Assembly: GCF_900101625.1 (NCBI RefSeq)
Contig: NZ_FMYZ01000002.1
Span: 124,001-188,000, forward strand
Length of the DNA stretch: 64,000 bases
From: Cupriavidus sp. YR651
Lineage (GTDB): Bacteria > Pseudomonadota > Gammaproteobacteria > Burkholderiales > Burkholderiaceae
Direction: 5' to 3'
The translations under genes were made by a program, and so were the position numbers. Every line of letters begins with the position of its first letter. Position 1 is the first letter of the stretch. The notes below the pieces were generated by a model that was not told the DNA's origin, searched no databases, and worked only from the letters and a program-made list of their open reading frames with translations. This document shows positions 52,460 to 61,441 of the stretch, piece after piece.

Positions 52460-54640
52460 CTACTTCCACATATTGCGCATGCGGCTGGCGAGGTCGACTT
52501 GCGGCAGGGGCGTCTTCGCGGGCGCTTCGCCCGGCATGGGCGGCGGCGGCCAGGACCGGCTGTAGAAGTTCGGCATCACGCGGTTGGGCAGGAAGCGCGT
52601 GCGCGATGCGTAGACGTGACGATCGCCAAAGCCCACCTGCTGGTGCACGTAGAACCGCTGCGGCACCACGATGTCCAGATGATCCTTCGCGCGCGTCATT
52701 GCCACGTACAGCAGGCGGCGCTCCTCTTCGATTTCTTCCGTGGTGCCGGTGGCGAGGTCGGACGGCATGCAGCCGTCCACCGCGTTGAGCACGTACACCG
52801 CTTTCCACTCCTGCCCCTTGGCCGAATGGATCGTCGACAGGATCAGGTAATCCTCGTCGCGTGACGGCACACCGGATTCGTCGCTCGACGCGCTGGGCGG
52901 GTCGAGCGTCAGCTCGGTGAGAAAGCGTTCGCGCGATGCATAGGTGGCCGCGATGCGCTCGATCTGCTGCAGGTCCGCCTGACGCGCGGGGGCGTCGTCG
53001 TGGATGCGTTCCAGATGCGGCAGGTACCACGCGACGACCTGCTCGAACTCGGAAGGCCACGGCGAGGCGGGTGCCATCAGCGTGCGCGCCAGCGCGATCA
53101 GGTCCTCCCAGGCTGGCGCCGCCGCGGGCGGGGGCTCGAAGGCTTCCAGCGCCACGAGCGGCTCCTGCGCGGTCTCGAGTCCCTCCAGCACGCGTGCGGC
53201 CGTCTTCGGTCCGATGCCCGGCAGCAGTTGCAGCGTGCGGAACCCGGCCATGCGGTCGCGCGGATTTTCGAGCCAGCGCACCACGGCCATCACGTCCTTG
53301 ACGTGGGTCGATTCCAGGAATTTCAGGCCACCGAATTTCACGAACGGGATGTTGCGCCGGGCGAGTTCGATCTCCACCTGCGCGCTGTGGTCGGCCGCGC
53401 GGAACAGGACGGCCTGTGCCATGAGCGACAAGCCGGCCTCGCGTCGGGCAAGAATCTGCTCCACCACGAAGCGCGCCTGATCGGCTTCATCGTTGACGAC
53501 CACGACGCCCGGCTTTTCCGCCGATTCCCGGTCGGACCAGAGGTCCTTGGTGAAGCGTTCGGCCGCCAGTCCGATGACCGCGTTAGCAGCAGTCAGGATG
53601 GGCTGCGTCGAACGGTAGTTCCGGGACAGCGTGACCTGGTGCGCGGCAGGCGAGAAATGCGTGGGGAAGTCGAGGATATTGCGCACCGTGGCGCCGCGGA
53701 ACGCATAGATCGACTGTGCGTCATCGCCCACCACGGTCAGGCCGCGTCCATCCGGCTTGAGCGCCAGCAGGATCGATGCCTGCAGCGCGTTGGTGTCCTG
53801 GTATTCGTCGACGAGCACGTGGTCGAACCGCGCGCCCATGTCCAGCGCCAGCGCCGGCTCGGTCAGTGCCTGCGCCCAATAGAGCAGCAAGTCGTCGTAG
53901 TCGAGCACCTGCTGCTTCTGCTTGGCGGCCACATAGCCGGCGAACAGGCCCTTGAGCGCATCCGCCCACATCGCATAGCGGGGAAACTGGGTCTTGAGCA
54001 CCACCTCCAGCGGCAGCTGCGTGTTGACCACGCGCGAGTAGATCGCCAGGCAGGTCTCCTTGCGCGGAAAGCGCGAGGTCTGCTCCGACAGGCCCAGGTC
54101 GTGCCGCACGACATGCATCAGGTCGGCCGCGTCGCCGCGATCGCTGATGGTGAAGGTCGGCGCCAGCCCGAGCGTCTCCGCGTATTCGCGCAGCAGCCGC
54201 GCGCCGATTGCATGGAAGGTGCCCGACCATTGCAACGCGGCCCGGCCGGCGCCGGTCTGCGTGCCGAGTGCCTGGTCGAGGATGCGCTCCACGCGGCGAC
54301 CCATCTCGGCCGCGGCGCGGCGGGAAAACGTCAGCAGCAGGATGCGGCGCGGATCGGCGCCCGCCAGCACCAGATGCGCCACGCGATGTGCCAGCGTATT
54401 GGTCTTTCCGGACCCCGCGCCGGCAATGATCAGCAGCGGCGCGTCGCCAGGGTGTTCCACCGCAGCCCGCTGCTCGGGGTTCAGCCGCGAGAGGTAGGCC
54501 GGCGGGGCGTCGGCATGGACGCCCGCGGGCTCGCTGGCGCGTACGTCGGCGAGGGCGATATCGACATCAGGGGCGAGATCCGGGGGCACGGGCAGGGTGG
54601 CGAGCGGCTGAGAAAAATCTGGCGCCCACTGTATATCCAT
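52460..54640 (-). CDS. UvrD/Rep-family ATP-dependent DNA helicase
   Basis: This 726-residue superfamily-1A 3'-5' helicase has the Q motif LNPEQRAAV (about residues 53-61), Walker A AGAGSGKTN (73-81), Walker B VDEYQDTN, motif III GDDAQSIYAFRGA, motif IV-V STIHSAKGQEWKAVYV and motif VI LLYVAMTRAKDHL. A 50-residue N-terminal extension precedes the helicase core. It would act in repair or replication restart; it is a paralogue type distinct from housekeeping UvrD. Expression is monocistronic, with tlpA upstream closed by a terminator. Confidence 0.93.
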   Translation of the reverse strand: MDIQWAPDFSQPLATLPVPPDLAPDVDIALADVRASEPAGVHADAPPAYLSRLNPEQRAAVEHPGDAPLLIIAGAGSGKTNTLAHRVAHLVLAGADPRRILLLTFSRRAAAEMGRRVERILDQALGTQTGAGRAALQWSGTFHAIGARLLREYAETLGLAPTFTISDRGDAADLMHVVRHDLGLSEQTSRFPRKETCLAIYSRVVNTQLPLEVVLKTQFPRYAMWADALKGLFAGYVAAKQKQQVLDYDDLLLYWAQALTEPALALDMGARFDHVLVDEYQDTNALQASILLALKPDGRGLTVVGDDAQSIYAFRGATVRNILDFPTHFSPAAHQVTLSRNYRSTQPILTAANAVIGLAAERFTKDLWSDRESAEKPGVVVVNDEADQARFVVEQILARREAGLSLMAQAVLFRAADHSAQVEIELARRNIPFVKFGGLKFLESTHVKDVMAVVRWLENPRDRMAGFRTLQLLPGIGPKTAARVLEGLETAQEPLVALEAFEPPPAAAPAWEDLIALARTLMAPASPWPSEFEQVVAWYLPHLERIHDDAPARQADLQQIERIAATYASRERFLTELTLDPPSASSDESGVPSRDEDYLILSTIHSAKGQEWKAVYVLNAVDGCMPSDLATGTTEEIEEERRLLYVAMTRAKDHLDIVVPQRFYVHQQVGFGDRHVYASRTRFLPNRVMPNFYSRSWPPPPMPGEAPAKTPLPQVDLASRMRNMWK

Positions 54641-54688
54641 ACAGCCACACCAGGCAAGCCGCCCGTGCGGCGGCGCCGAAAAGCCAAC

Positions 54689-54714
54689 AAAAAAGGTGCC
54701 GCATGGGCACCTTT
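54689..54714 (-). terminator. Intrinsic terminator of the TlpA-like gene
   Basis: On the minus strand AAAGGTGCC and GGCACCTTT form a 9-bp stem, ending in a run of six T residues. It separates the TlpA-like gene from the helicase gene. Confidence 0.88.
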
Positions 54715-54733
54715 CCAGTGAGGAGGCGTGGGG

Positions 54734-55267
54734 TCAGGCCGCGCTGGCCAGTGCGCCGTCGAGCAGCTTGTGCAGCGCATCCCACTCGGGCTCGCCGACG
54801 TAGCGCTTGAGGATCTTCCCGTTCTTGTCCACCACGAAGGTGGTCGGGGTCAGCTGGACATTGCCGAAGGCCTTGGCGGCGGCGCCGTCGGAATCCATCG
54901 CCACCTTGAACGGCAGTTCGCGGGTCTTGGCGTAATTCATCACGTACATCGGCGGATCGTAGTTCATGGCCACGGCCACGAACTCCAGTCCCTTGTCCTT
55001 GTACTGCTTGTAGGTGCGCACCATGTCCGGCATTTCCTTGACGCAGGTGGTGCAGCTCGTGGCCCAGAAGTTGACCAGGTAGACCTTGCCCTTGAGGTCG
55101 GCGGTGCTGACTTTTTCACCAGACAGCAGGGTGAAGGTGGCAGCCGGCACGGTGCTGGCCGGCGTCAGGGCGCGATAACCGAAGAAACCAAGCAGCGCGA
55201 TCACCACGACGGCGGCGGCGATGGGCCAGCGCTTGCGCGAAGTGGCGGAAGAGGCGGAAGTCGACAT
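54734..55267 (-). CDS. TlpA/ResA-like membrane-anchored thioredoxin
   Basis: This 177-residue protein has an N-terminal membrane anchor (RKRWPIAAAVVVIALLGFFGYRAL) and a periplasmic thioredoxin fold. The redox motif is Cys-Thr-Thr-Cys in NFWATSCTTCVKEMP, and the cis-Pro loop LTPTTFVVDKNG. Proteins of this type reduce disulfides in apocytochromes or copper-site assembly factors. I chose the ATG at 55267; an in-frame Met 17 codons earlier has no anchor-like benefit. A second thioredoxin-fold gene lies just upstream on the same strand. Confidence 0.9.
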   Translation of the reverse strand: MSTSASSATSRKRWPIAAAVVVIALLGFFGYRALTPASTVPAATFTLLSGEKVSTADLKGKVYLVNFWATSCTTCVKEMPDMVRTYKQYKDKGLEFVAVAMNYDPPMYVMNYAKTRELPFKVAMDSDGAAAKAFGNVQLTPTTFVVDKNGKILKRYVGEPEWDALHKLLDGALASAA

Positions 55268-55453
55268 GGAGTAGCGGTCCCGATGGGAAAAGTCGGCGAG
55301 CGGCGTGGCCCGGATCACCGGCCATTCTACTGCTGGCGGCGCCGGTCTGTGCTGCCGGCAGTCCGGTGCGGGTGACCTGCGGCAAATGGCCGCAAGGGCC
55401 GGGAGGCTTCAGCCGTATCGGCCGCCAGGCCGGCGTGCCTGTGGATCAGCGGA

Positions 55454-55963
55454 TCACCGCGCCGGCGCGTTCGCGGCGATCCTGGCGCGTGCCTCGTCCA
55501 GGGCCTGTTCCAGGTACGCCCCGTAGAAATCGCCCTGCAGCCCCCGGAGCGGGCTGGCCGCATTCCGGCCGTTCCGGTCGAGGAACAGCACGGTCGGGGC
55601 CACTGAGATGTTGTGCGCGCGTGCCCACTGCTTTGCCGTGGTCATCGATCCGTCGACGTCGCGCATCGGCGTATCGGCGGTCATGTCGACTTCGCGGGCG
55701 GCAATTTCACCGGCCGCCAGCTGCGGCGCCAGGTAGTTGCGGCGTACGGTCTCGCAATACGTGCAGCCTGGCAGGCTGACCAGGACCACGAGCGGTTCGC
55801 CGTCCCGGGCGGCGGCGGTCGACTGGGCGGCCACGTCCGTCACGGGTGGCAGGTGTCCGGCGGCAAGGCTGGCTCCCGCGCCGAGCGCGAGCGCAAGGGC
55901 GGCAAGCCAGGGCACGGCGCGGCGGGACGCGGGCAGGCGATGCGTGGGCAGGCGAGGGGGCAT
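55454..55963 (-). CDS. Secreted thioredoxin-fold protein (SoxW/DsbC-like CxxC)
   Basis: This 169-residue protein has a signal peptide (VPWLAALALALGAGASLAAG) and a thioredoxin fold with Cys-Thr-Tyr-Cys in SLPGCTYCETVRRNYLAP and cis-Pro loop SVAPTVLFLDRNGRN. It resembles periplasmic thioredoxins such as SoxW. No sox genes are adjacent. It lies 186 bp upstream of the TlpA-like gene on the same strand; the two could cooperate in periplasmic thiol chemistry. Confidence 0.87.
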   Translation of the reverse strand: MPPRLPTHRLPASRRAVPWLAALALALGAGASLAAGHLPPVTDVAAQSTAAARDGEPLVVLVSLPGCTYCETVRRNYLAPQLAAGEIAAREVDMTADTPMRDVDGSMTTAKQWARAHNISVAPTVLFLDRNGRNAASPLRGLQGDFYGAYLEQALDEARARIAANAPAR

Positions 55964-56144
55964 GGGAGCTCGGAAAAAAGCGATGCCGGCGGCAAGCGGG
56001 CACGCACGGCTTCCGGGATAATAGCGGCTTGCGCCTGAAGGTGTGCGGGTGCGCGATGCGGCGCCCTCCGCGCCCGTCTTTCGAACCGGCCACTATCGGC
56101 CGCACGCCATCCGTCAACCCGCCCCCGAACTCCGGCCTGCCCCC

Positions 56145-56747
56145 ATGCGCCGCCTGAATTTCCGCCTGCCCTTGCATTCCTCTGCCGCGCTATTGCCGCT
56201 ATTGGCGCTGACGACGCTGATGGCGTTTGCAGGCTGCTCGCCGCGCTATGACTGGCGGACGATTGTCTCCAGCGATGGCCACTATGCGGCCCTCTACCCG
56301 GGCAAGCCAACCAGCGCCGCGCGCGATGTGGCCATCGCCGGGCGCAAGCTGCCCATGACGATGGAGGCCGCACGTGTGGATAACACGCTGTTCGCGGTCG
56401 GCGTCGTCACGTTGCCTGCCGACGATGCCGCGCTGCGGCGCGACGCGCTGGCGTCGATGCAGGACGGGTTGGTGGCCAACCTGGGCGCGCACCCCGAAAC
56501 GCCGATGCGTGCGCGCGCGGTCGCGATCAAGTCCGCCGCCCAGCCGCCCGTCGTGCTCGATGGCGTGGAACTGACCGTGACCGGCGTCTCGCCGCAAGAC
56601 AAGTCGCCGCGACGATTGACCGCGCGGCTGGTCGCCTCGGGCGTGCACGTCTATCAGGCCGTGGTGCTGGAGTCCGGCGATGCCGCGCGGGACGGCCGGC
56701 AGGCGGAGCAGGTCGATCAGTTCCTGAGCGGCTTTCATCCGTTTTGA
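56145..56747 (+). CDS. Predicted lipoprotein of unknown function
   Basis: This 200-residue protein has a lipoprotein signal with lipobox FAGC at about residues 26-29 (LTTLMAFAGCSPRYDW). The mature part is a single small domain with pattern GHYAALYPGKPTSAARDV...GRKLPMTMEAARVDNTLFAVGV, seen in beta-proteobacterial hypothetical proteins. I chose the ATG at 56145 because it starts the signal peptide. Sorting is likely to the outer membrane, as +2 is Ser. I do not recognise a function. Confidence 0.82.
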   Translation: MRRLNFRLPLHSSAALLPLLALTTLMAFAGCSPRYDWRTIVSSDGHYAALYPGKPTSAARDVAIAGRKLPMTMEAARVDNTLFAVGVVTLPADDAALRRDALASMQDGLVANLGAHPETPMRARAVAIKSAAQPPVVLDGVELTVTGVSPQDKSPRRLTARLVASGVHVYQAVVLESGDAARDGRQAEQVDQFLSGFHPF

Positions 56748-56804
56748 ATCGATGCGGAGTGCCGGCGGTCGGCGCTTTGCGAATCTGTAGCTAGGAGAGT
56801 GGAA

Positions 56805-57449
56805 ATGCGTTGGGAAGTCTGGCTGGCCTATTTCGCCGCGTGCTGGGTCATCGCGATCTCGCCGGGATCGGGCGCGGTGTTGTCAATGAGCCATGGCCTG
56901 TCGTACGGGTTGAAGAAGACGTCGACGACGATCCTCGGCCTGCAGCTGGGGCTGGTCATCATCCTGCTGGTGGCCGGCGGCGGGCTGGGCGCGCTGCTGC
57001 TGGCGTCCGAGGAGGCGTTCCTGGTCGTCAAGACGGTGGGTGCCGCCTACCTGATCTACCTCGGCATCCAGCAATGGCGCGCCAGGGTGGAATCGGGCAA
57101 GGATGACGGAAAGGATGCGAGCGTGCGCATGGCCGTGATGAGCCCGCATCGCCGCTTTGCGACCGGGCTGCTGACCAACGTGACGAACCCCAAGGGCATC
57201 ATCTTCATGGTCGCGGTGCTGCCGCAGTTCATCGACCCGACGCATCCGCTGGGACCCCAGCTGGCCATTCTCGCGGCCACGATGTGCGGCGTCGATTTGG
57301 TCGTCATGCACGGCTACGCGCTGCTGGCGTCGCGCATGCAGGGCCTGTTCCGCAACGCCCGCGCCGTGCGCTGGCAGAACCGGTTCTTTGGCGGCGTGCT
57401 GGTGGCGGTGGGCACCGCGCTGTTCTTTGTGCGGCGCCATCCGGCCTGA
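56805..57449 (+). CDS. LysE/RhtB-family amino acid exporter
   Basis: This 214-residue inner-membrane protein has about six helices. The family signature is AYFAACWVIAISPGSGAVLSMSHGLSYGLKKTSTTILGLQLG at the N-terminus, with the later GLLTNVTNPKGIIFMVAVLPQFID. It would export an amino acid or homoserine lactone-like compound. The ATG at 56805 lies 7 bp after AGGAG; a GTG two codons earlier is too close to that site. Confidence 0.92.
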   Translation: MRWEVWLAYFAACWVIAISPGSGAVLSMSHGLSYGLKKTSTTILGLQLGLVIILLVAGGGLGALLLASEEAFLVVKTVGAAYLIYLGIQQWRARVESGKDDGKDASVRMAVMSPHRRFATGLLTNVTNPKGIIFMVAVLPQFIDPTHPLGPQLAILAATMCGVDLVVMHGYALLASRMQGLFRNARAVRWQNRFFGGVLVAVGTALFFVRRHPA

Positions 57450-57536
57450 CGCGTGGGCATCGGCCGAAAGATTCCGGCTGGCGCCCGCTGGCCGGGTTTG
57501 CTTCAATGGGGGTAGACCGGTTGCCTGGAGAGTCCG

Positions 57537-57677
57537 ATGCGCGACGCCTTCCCCCTCAGTGCCCCTGTCACTGCACACCGGGAGCCTCCCCCCGAGGAGC
57601 CGATCCCGCCCGGCATTCCCCCGGATCTGCCGCCAATCGAGGAGCCACCCCCGCCGCCCGTCGAACCACCGGTGTGA
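57537..57677 (+). CDS. Small proline-rich protein (46 residues)
   Basis: A short ORF begins MRDAFPLSAPVTAHREPPPE and continues with repeated PIPPGIPP, DLPPIEEP and PPPPPVEPPV units; about 40 percent is Pro and 15 percent Glu. GGAG lies 6 bp before the ATG, and the frame ends at TGA. It has no signal peptide or membrane segment. The spacing of Pro blocks with acidic pairs suggests an extended, exposed chain. I recall similar small ORFs in related genera only as hypothetical proteins. Function unknown. Confidence 0.6.
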   Translation: MRDAFPLSAPVTAHREPPPEEPIPPGIPPDLPPIEEPPPPPVEPPV

Positions 57678-57767
57678 GGGGGTGAGGGCGCGGAAAGTCA
57701 CGCGTCCCCTTTTCACGCCTCCAGTTTCCACGTGCCCCGGTTGAGAGTGGGCCTTGCCGGACCGCTC

Positions 57768-59306
57768 TCATGCCGTGCGTAGCGCGCGCCGATACTGGAT
57801 GGCCTCGGCGACATGGGCGGCGGTCAGCACGCTCGCCCCTTCCAGATCCGCGATGGTCCTCGCCACCTTCAGCACGCGGAAGTACGCGCGCGCGGACCAG
57901 CCGAGCGTCTGCATCGCGCCGCGCAACAGGTTCTGTGCGTCGTTGCCGAGCGGGCAATGGGCGTCGATCTCGCGCCCGGACAAATCTCCATTGGGCATTC
58001 CCTGGCGCGCCAGCTGACGCTCGCGCGCAACCGCGGCGCGCGCGCGTACTGCGTCGCTCGGCTCGCCGGGCGGTCCGTCGAACATGTCCTGCTGGCTTTG
58101 CGCGGGAACCTCGATCTGCAGGTCGACGCGGTCGAGCAGCGGCCCCGAAATGTGCGACTGGTAGCGCAGCACCTGGTCCGGCGTGCAGCGGCATGGCCGC
58201 GACGGATGCCCGAGGTAGCCGCAGGGGCACGGATTCATCGCGGCGACAAACTGGAAACGCGCCGGGAAGTCCGCCTGTGCCATCGCACGCGAGATCGTGA
58301 TCCGGCCGGTTTCCAGCGGCTCGCGCAGGACCTCCAGCACCTTGCGTTCGAACTCCGGGAGTTCGTCGAGGAACAGCACGCCGTGATGGGCCAGCGAGAT
58401 CTCGCCGGGCCTCGGGTTGCCACCACCGCCCACCAGCGCGGGCGCACTGGCCGTGTGGTGCGGGCTGCGAAACGGCCTGCGGCCCCAGAGCGCGGGCTGG
58501 AAACCGCCCGTGGTCAGGCTCTGCACCGCCGCGGCCTCCAGCGCCTCCTGCTGGGTCATCGGCGGCAACAGGCCGGGAAAGCGCTGCGCGAGCATCGATT
58601 TGCCCGTGCCGGGTGGGCCGAGCAACAACACCGAATGCTGGCCGGCGGCGGCGATTTCCATCGCGCGCCTTGCCTGCAACTGGCCGCGCACATCCCGCAT
58701 GTCCGGGCCGCCGTCCGCGCGGGCGGCCAGCGCGGATGGCCGGGCCTGTGGCAGCCGGCGATCCGGCAGCGGGCTCAGGTGGTTGCAGATATCAAGGAGC
58801 GTCGCGCCCGGGTAGACCGCCAGGCCGTCGATCAGCGCCGCCTCGGGGCCGTTGCCGGCGGCGACGACGAACGCGCGCGCCGGCAAGCCGTCGGCTGCGC
58901 GCCGGGCGTTGTCGCGCGCCAGTCCCATGGCCATGGCCAGTGCACCCCGTACCGGGCGCAGGTCGCCAGCCAGCGACAGCTCGCCCGCGAATTCGAACGC
59001 ATCGAGGCCGTCGGCGGGGATTTGCCCGCTGGCTGCCAGGATGCCCAGCGCGATGGCGAGGTCAAACCGGCCCGACTCCTTCGGCAGGTCGGCGGGGGCG
59101 AGATTGACGGTGATACGCCGGCTCGGGAATTCAAACTGGCTGTTGACGAGGGCAGCTCGCACGCGCTCCCGGCTCTCGCGGACCTCGGTATCGGCCAGGC
59201 CGACGATGTTGAAGACGGGCAAGCCGTTGGCGAGATGGATCTCCACCGAGACCGGGGGCGCCTCGATGCCGGTCAGGGCGCGGCTGCGCAGGACAGCGAG
59301 GCTCAT
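57768..59306 (-). CDS. comM: ComM/YifB, Mg-chelatase-like AAA+ helicase
   Basis: This 512-residue protein has the Lon-like N-terminal domain (VEIHLANGLPVFNIVGLADTEVRESRERVRAAL), an AAA+ core with Walker A GPPGTGKS at residues 230-237 and Walker B LFLDELPEF, and the cysteine-rich AMNPCPCGYLGHPSRPCRC block. ComM drives branch migration during natural transformation. It occurs in many species not known to be competent. It is transcribed alone on the minus strand downstream of the ubiK terminator. Confidence 0.95.
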   Translation of the reverse strand: MSLAVLRSRALTGIEAPPVSVEIHLANGLPVFNIVGLADTEVRESRERVRAALVNSQFEFPSRRITVNLAPADLPKESGRFDLAIALGILAASGQIPADGLDAFEFAGELSLAGDLRPVRGALAMAMGLARDNARRAADGLPARAFVVAAGNGPEAALIDGLAVYPGATLLDICNHLSPLPDRRLPQARPSALAARADGGPDMRDVRGQLQARRAMEIAAAGQHSVLLLGPPGTGKSMLAQRFPGLLPPMTQQEALEAAAVQSLTTGGFQPALWGRRPFRSPHHTASAPALVGGGGNPRPGEISLAHHGVLFLDELPEFERKVLEVLREPLETGRITISRAMAQADFPARFQFVAAMNPCPCGYLGHPSRPCRCTPDQVLRYQSHISGPLLDRVDLQIEVPAQSQQDMFDGPPGEPSDAVRARAAVARERQLARQGMPNGDLSGREIDAHCPLGNDAQNLLRGAMQTLGWSARAYFRVLKVARTIADLEGASVLTAAHVAEAIQYRRALRTA

Positions 59307-59337
59307 ACCTTTGCGAAATTGTTAACGACCGGGAATG

Positions 59338-59365
59338 AAAAAGGCCGCCGGAATCCGGCGGCCTT
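59338..59365 (-). terminator. Intrinsic terminator of ubiK
   Basis: AAGGCCGCCGG and CCGGCGGCCTT form a perfect 11-bp stem with a 3-base loop. On the minus strand it ends in five T residues. It separates ubiK from comM. Confidence 0.9.
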
Positions 59366-59395
59366 CTGGCGTGATGCGGTGTGGCGTGGGGGGTC

Positions 59396-59671
59396 TCATA
59401 CCCCGCCGGTGGACGTCCCGCCGGCCCCCGGCGCCACGCCGGCGCGGCGTTCGAGTTCGGCCACGCGGGCTTCCAGTTCCTCCAGGCGCGCGCGCGTGCG
59501 GGCCAGCACCTGCGACTGGACATCGAATTCCTCGCGCGTGACCAGGTCGAGGCGCGCAAAGCCCTGGGTCATCATGCTGCGCACGTTTTTCTCGATGTCC
59601 TTGGCCGGCGAGTTGCGCAGCGCTTCGCTGACCTTGCTCTGCAGGTCGTTGAAGAGATCGGTCGGTTTCAT
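59396..59671 (-). CDS. ubiK: UbiK/YqiC-type ubiquinone-biosynthesis accessory factor (BMFP)
   Basis: This 91-residue protein begins MKPTDLFNDLQSKVSEALRNSP and has a C-terminal coiled coil (TREEFDVQSQVLARTRARLEELEARVAELE), the pattern of YqiC/BMFP proteins that bind lipids and assist UbiJ in aerobic ubiquinone synthesis. A Gly/Thr-rich tail follows. GGAG lies before the ATG. The long open frame upstream has no family-like sequence and is not translated. No ubi gene is nearby. Confidence 0.92.
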   Translation of the reverse strand: MKPTDLFNDLQSKVSEALRNSPAKDIEKNVRSMMTQGFARLDLVTREEFDVQSQVLARTRARLEELEARVAELERRAGVAPGAGGTSTGGV

Positions 59672-60096
59672 GGTGGAACTCCTGTTGTGACCAATTAGAT
59701 CCGGTTGAGAGGCCAGGCTGCGCCGCCATCCGCACTCCGGCACCGCAATGGTGCGAAAAGGCGGGGCTAAGGGCGGGCAACGCACCCATTGCGATGCACT
59801 TGTCTGGGGCGTACCGCGACACCGGCCGGCCAGACCGCACCTGGACCGCACCCAGACCGCACCTAGACCGCACCCATAGGGTCGGGCACGCCACGCGGGC
59901 AGCACTTGGCCCTGCATGAGGCGGATTATGGCCCTTTGGCGCCCGCCATGAAAGCGCCGGCAAGGGTTGCTCACATCTTTTAACGGAATCGCGTGTGTGC
60001 GAATGACGCGCTCGATCGTCTCCAAAGTGGTTCCGGCGACGCTCGTCGACGCTCGGTAGGGGTTTGCCCGCGATGCCTCGGGACGGGGCGGGAGGC
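59672..60096. other. Gene-free control region upstream of the torF-glnK-amtB operon
   Basis: No gene is supported here. Apart from the 11-bp tandem array at 59832 and the sigma-54 promoter at 60097, a GCACCCATTGCGATGCA stretch at 59792-59808 resembles an NtrC site (TGCAC-N-GTGCA type) but has the wrong spacing. Confidence 0.4.
59832..59875. repeat. Four tandem 11-bp repeats (ACCGCACC array)
   Basis: AGACCGCACCT, GGACCGCACCC, AGACCGCACCT and AGACCGCACCC run in strict 11-bp register. One helical turn per unit puts each GCACC on the same DNA face. The array lies about 220 bp upstream of the sigma-54 promoter, where enhancer-binding proteins act. Confidence 0.75.
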
Positions 60097-60112
60097 TGGC
60101 ACGGCTGTTGCA
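60097..60112 (+). promoter_or_regulatory. Sigma-54 promoter of the torF-glnK-amtB operon
   Basis: TGGCACG-N4-TTGCA, identical over all 16 bases to the dctA promoter, lies 101 bp before the porin ATG. glnK-amtB operons are classic NtrC/sigma-54 targets expressed in nitrogen limitation. Confidence 0.85.
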
Positions 60113-60212
60113 GTAGTAACGGTCAGGAGCGTCAGTACCCAAAGCAAGAAAACAAAAGTAGCAGTTCCCTCAATTCGAGCCCGCGAAGACTTAAGGAAAA
60201 GGAGAAACCCCG

Positions 60213-61016
60213 ATGAAGAAGTTGAGCCTCGCAGCCAGCGCCACTGCGGCCCTGCTTAGCCTCGCCGCCCCCGCCGCGTTCGCACAGGCGGCCGCTGAAG
60301 CGCCGGCCGCCCCCGCAGCCGCGCCCGCCGCAGAGGAAGCATCGCCGCATACGTTCACGGCCAACGTCTCGCTGGTCACCGACTACCGCTATCGCGGTAT
60401 CAGCCAGACCAACCGTCGTCCGGCGATCCAGGGCGGTTTTGACTACGCGCACTCGAGCGGCTTCTACCTCGGCAACTGGAACTCCAGCATCAGCTGGCTC
60501 GAGGACGCCGACTCGTCCGTATCGGCCCCGGTGGAAATGGACTTCTACGGTGGTTTCAAGAACACCTTCAAGGTGTCCGAGGTCGAGTTCAACTATGACG
60601 TGGGCGTGCTGCAGTACTACTACCCGGGCGGCTACACCACGACCCGTCCGTACACCACGGAGCTGTACGCCGGCATGGGCTGGGGTCCGGTGTTCCTGAA
60701 GTACTCGCACGCGGTGACCAACCTGTTCGGCTTCGACGACAGCAAGAACAGCTACTACATCGACCTGACCGCCAACGTGCCGCTGAACTTCTGGGACCTG
60801 ACGCTGAATGCCCACGTGGGCTACCAGGGCGTCCGTCACTTCAGCGATGCGTCGTACACCGACTGGAAGATCGGCCTGACCAAGGATCTGGGCAAGGGCT
60901 TCTCGGTCGCGGTGGCGTACATCGACACCAATGCCGACAAGACCGTCTACACCAACACGCGCGGGCGCTACGTGGGCAAGGCGACGGCCTGGGCTTCGAT
61001 CACCAAGACTTTCTAA
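60213..61016 (+). CDS. TorF-family putative outer-membrane porin
   Basis: This 267-residue protein has a signal peptide of 25 residues ending PAAFAQA, an Ala/Pro-rich linker, then a beta-barrel of the family with conserved TANVSLVTDYRYRGISQTNRRPAIQGGFDYAHSSGFYLGNW. It ends in KTF, an aromatic C-terminus fitting BAM. It precedes glnK by 54 bp and shares the sigma-54 promoter, suggesting an outer-membrane path for a nitrogen compound. GGAGAAA precedes the ATG. Such porin-glnK-amtB groups are common in beta-proteobacteria. Confidence 0.9.
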   Translation: MKKLSLAASATAALLSLAAPAAFAQAAAEAPAAPAAAPAAEEASPHTFTANVSLVTDYRYRGISQTNRRPAIQGGFDYAHSSGFYLGNWNSSISWLEDADSSVSAPVEMDFYGGFKNTFKVSEVEFNYDVGVLQYYYPGGYTTTRPYTTELYAGMGWGPVFLKYSHAVTNLFGFDDSKNSYYIDLTANVPLNFWDLTLNAHVGYQGVRHFSDASYTDWKIGLTKDLGKGFSVAVAYIDTNADKTVYTNTRGRYVGKATAWASITKTF

Positions 61017-61409
<393 letters not shown>

Positions 61410-61441
61410 CAACTGAGAGACAGAGACAAGAGGCTCACCCC

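Noticed and set aside
59792..59808. NtrC box upstream of the torF-glnK-amtB operon
   Set aside because: GCACCCATTGCGATGCA has 6 rather than 5 central bases and imperfect arms, so I do not call it a site.
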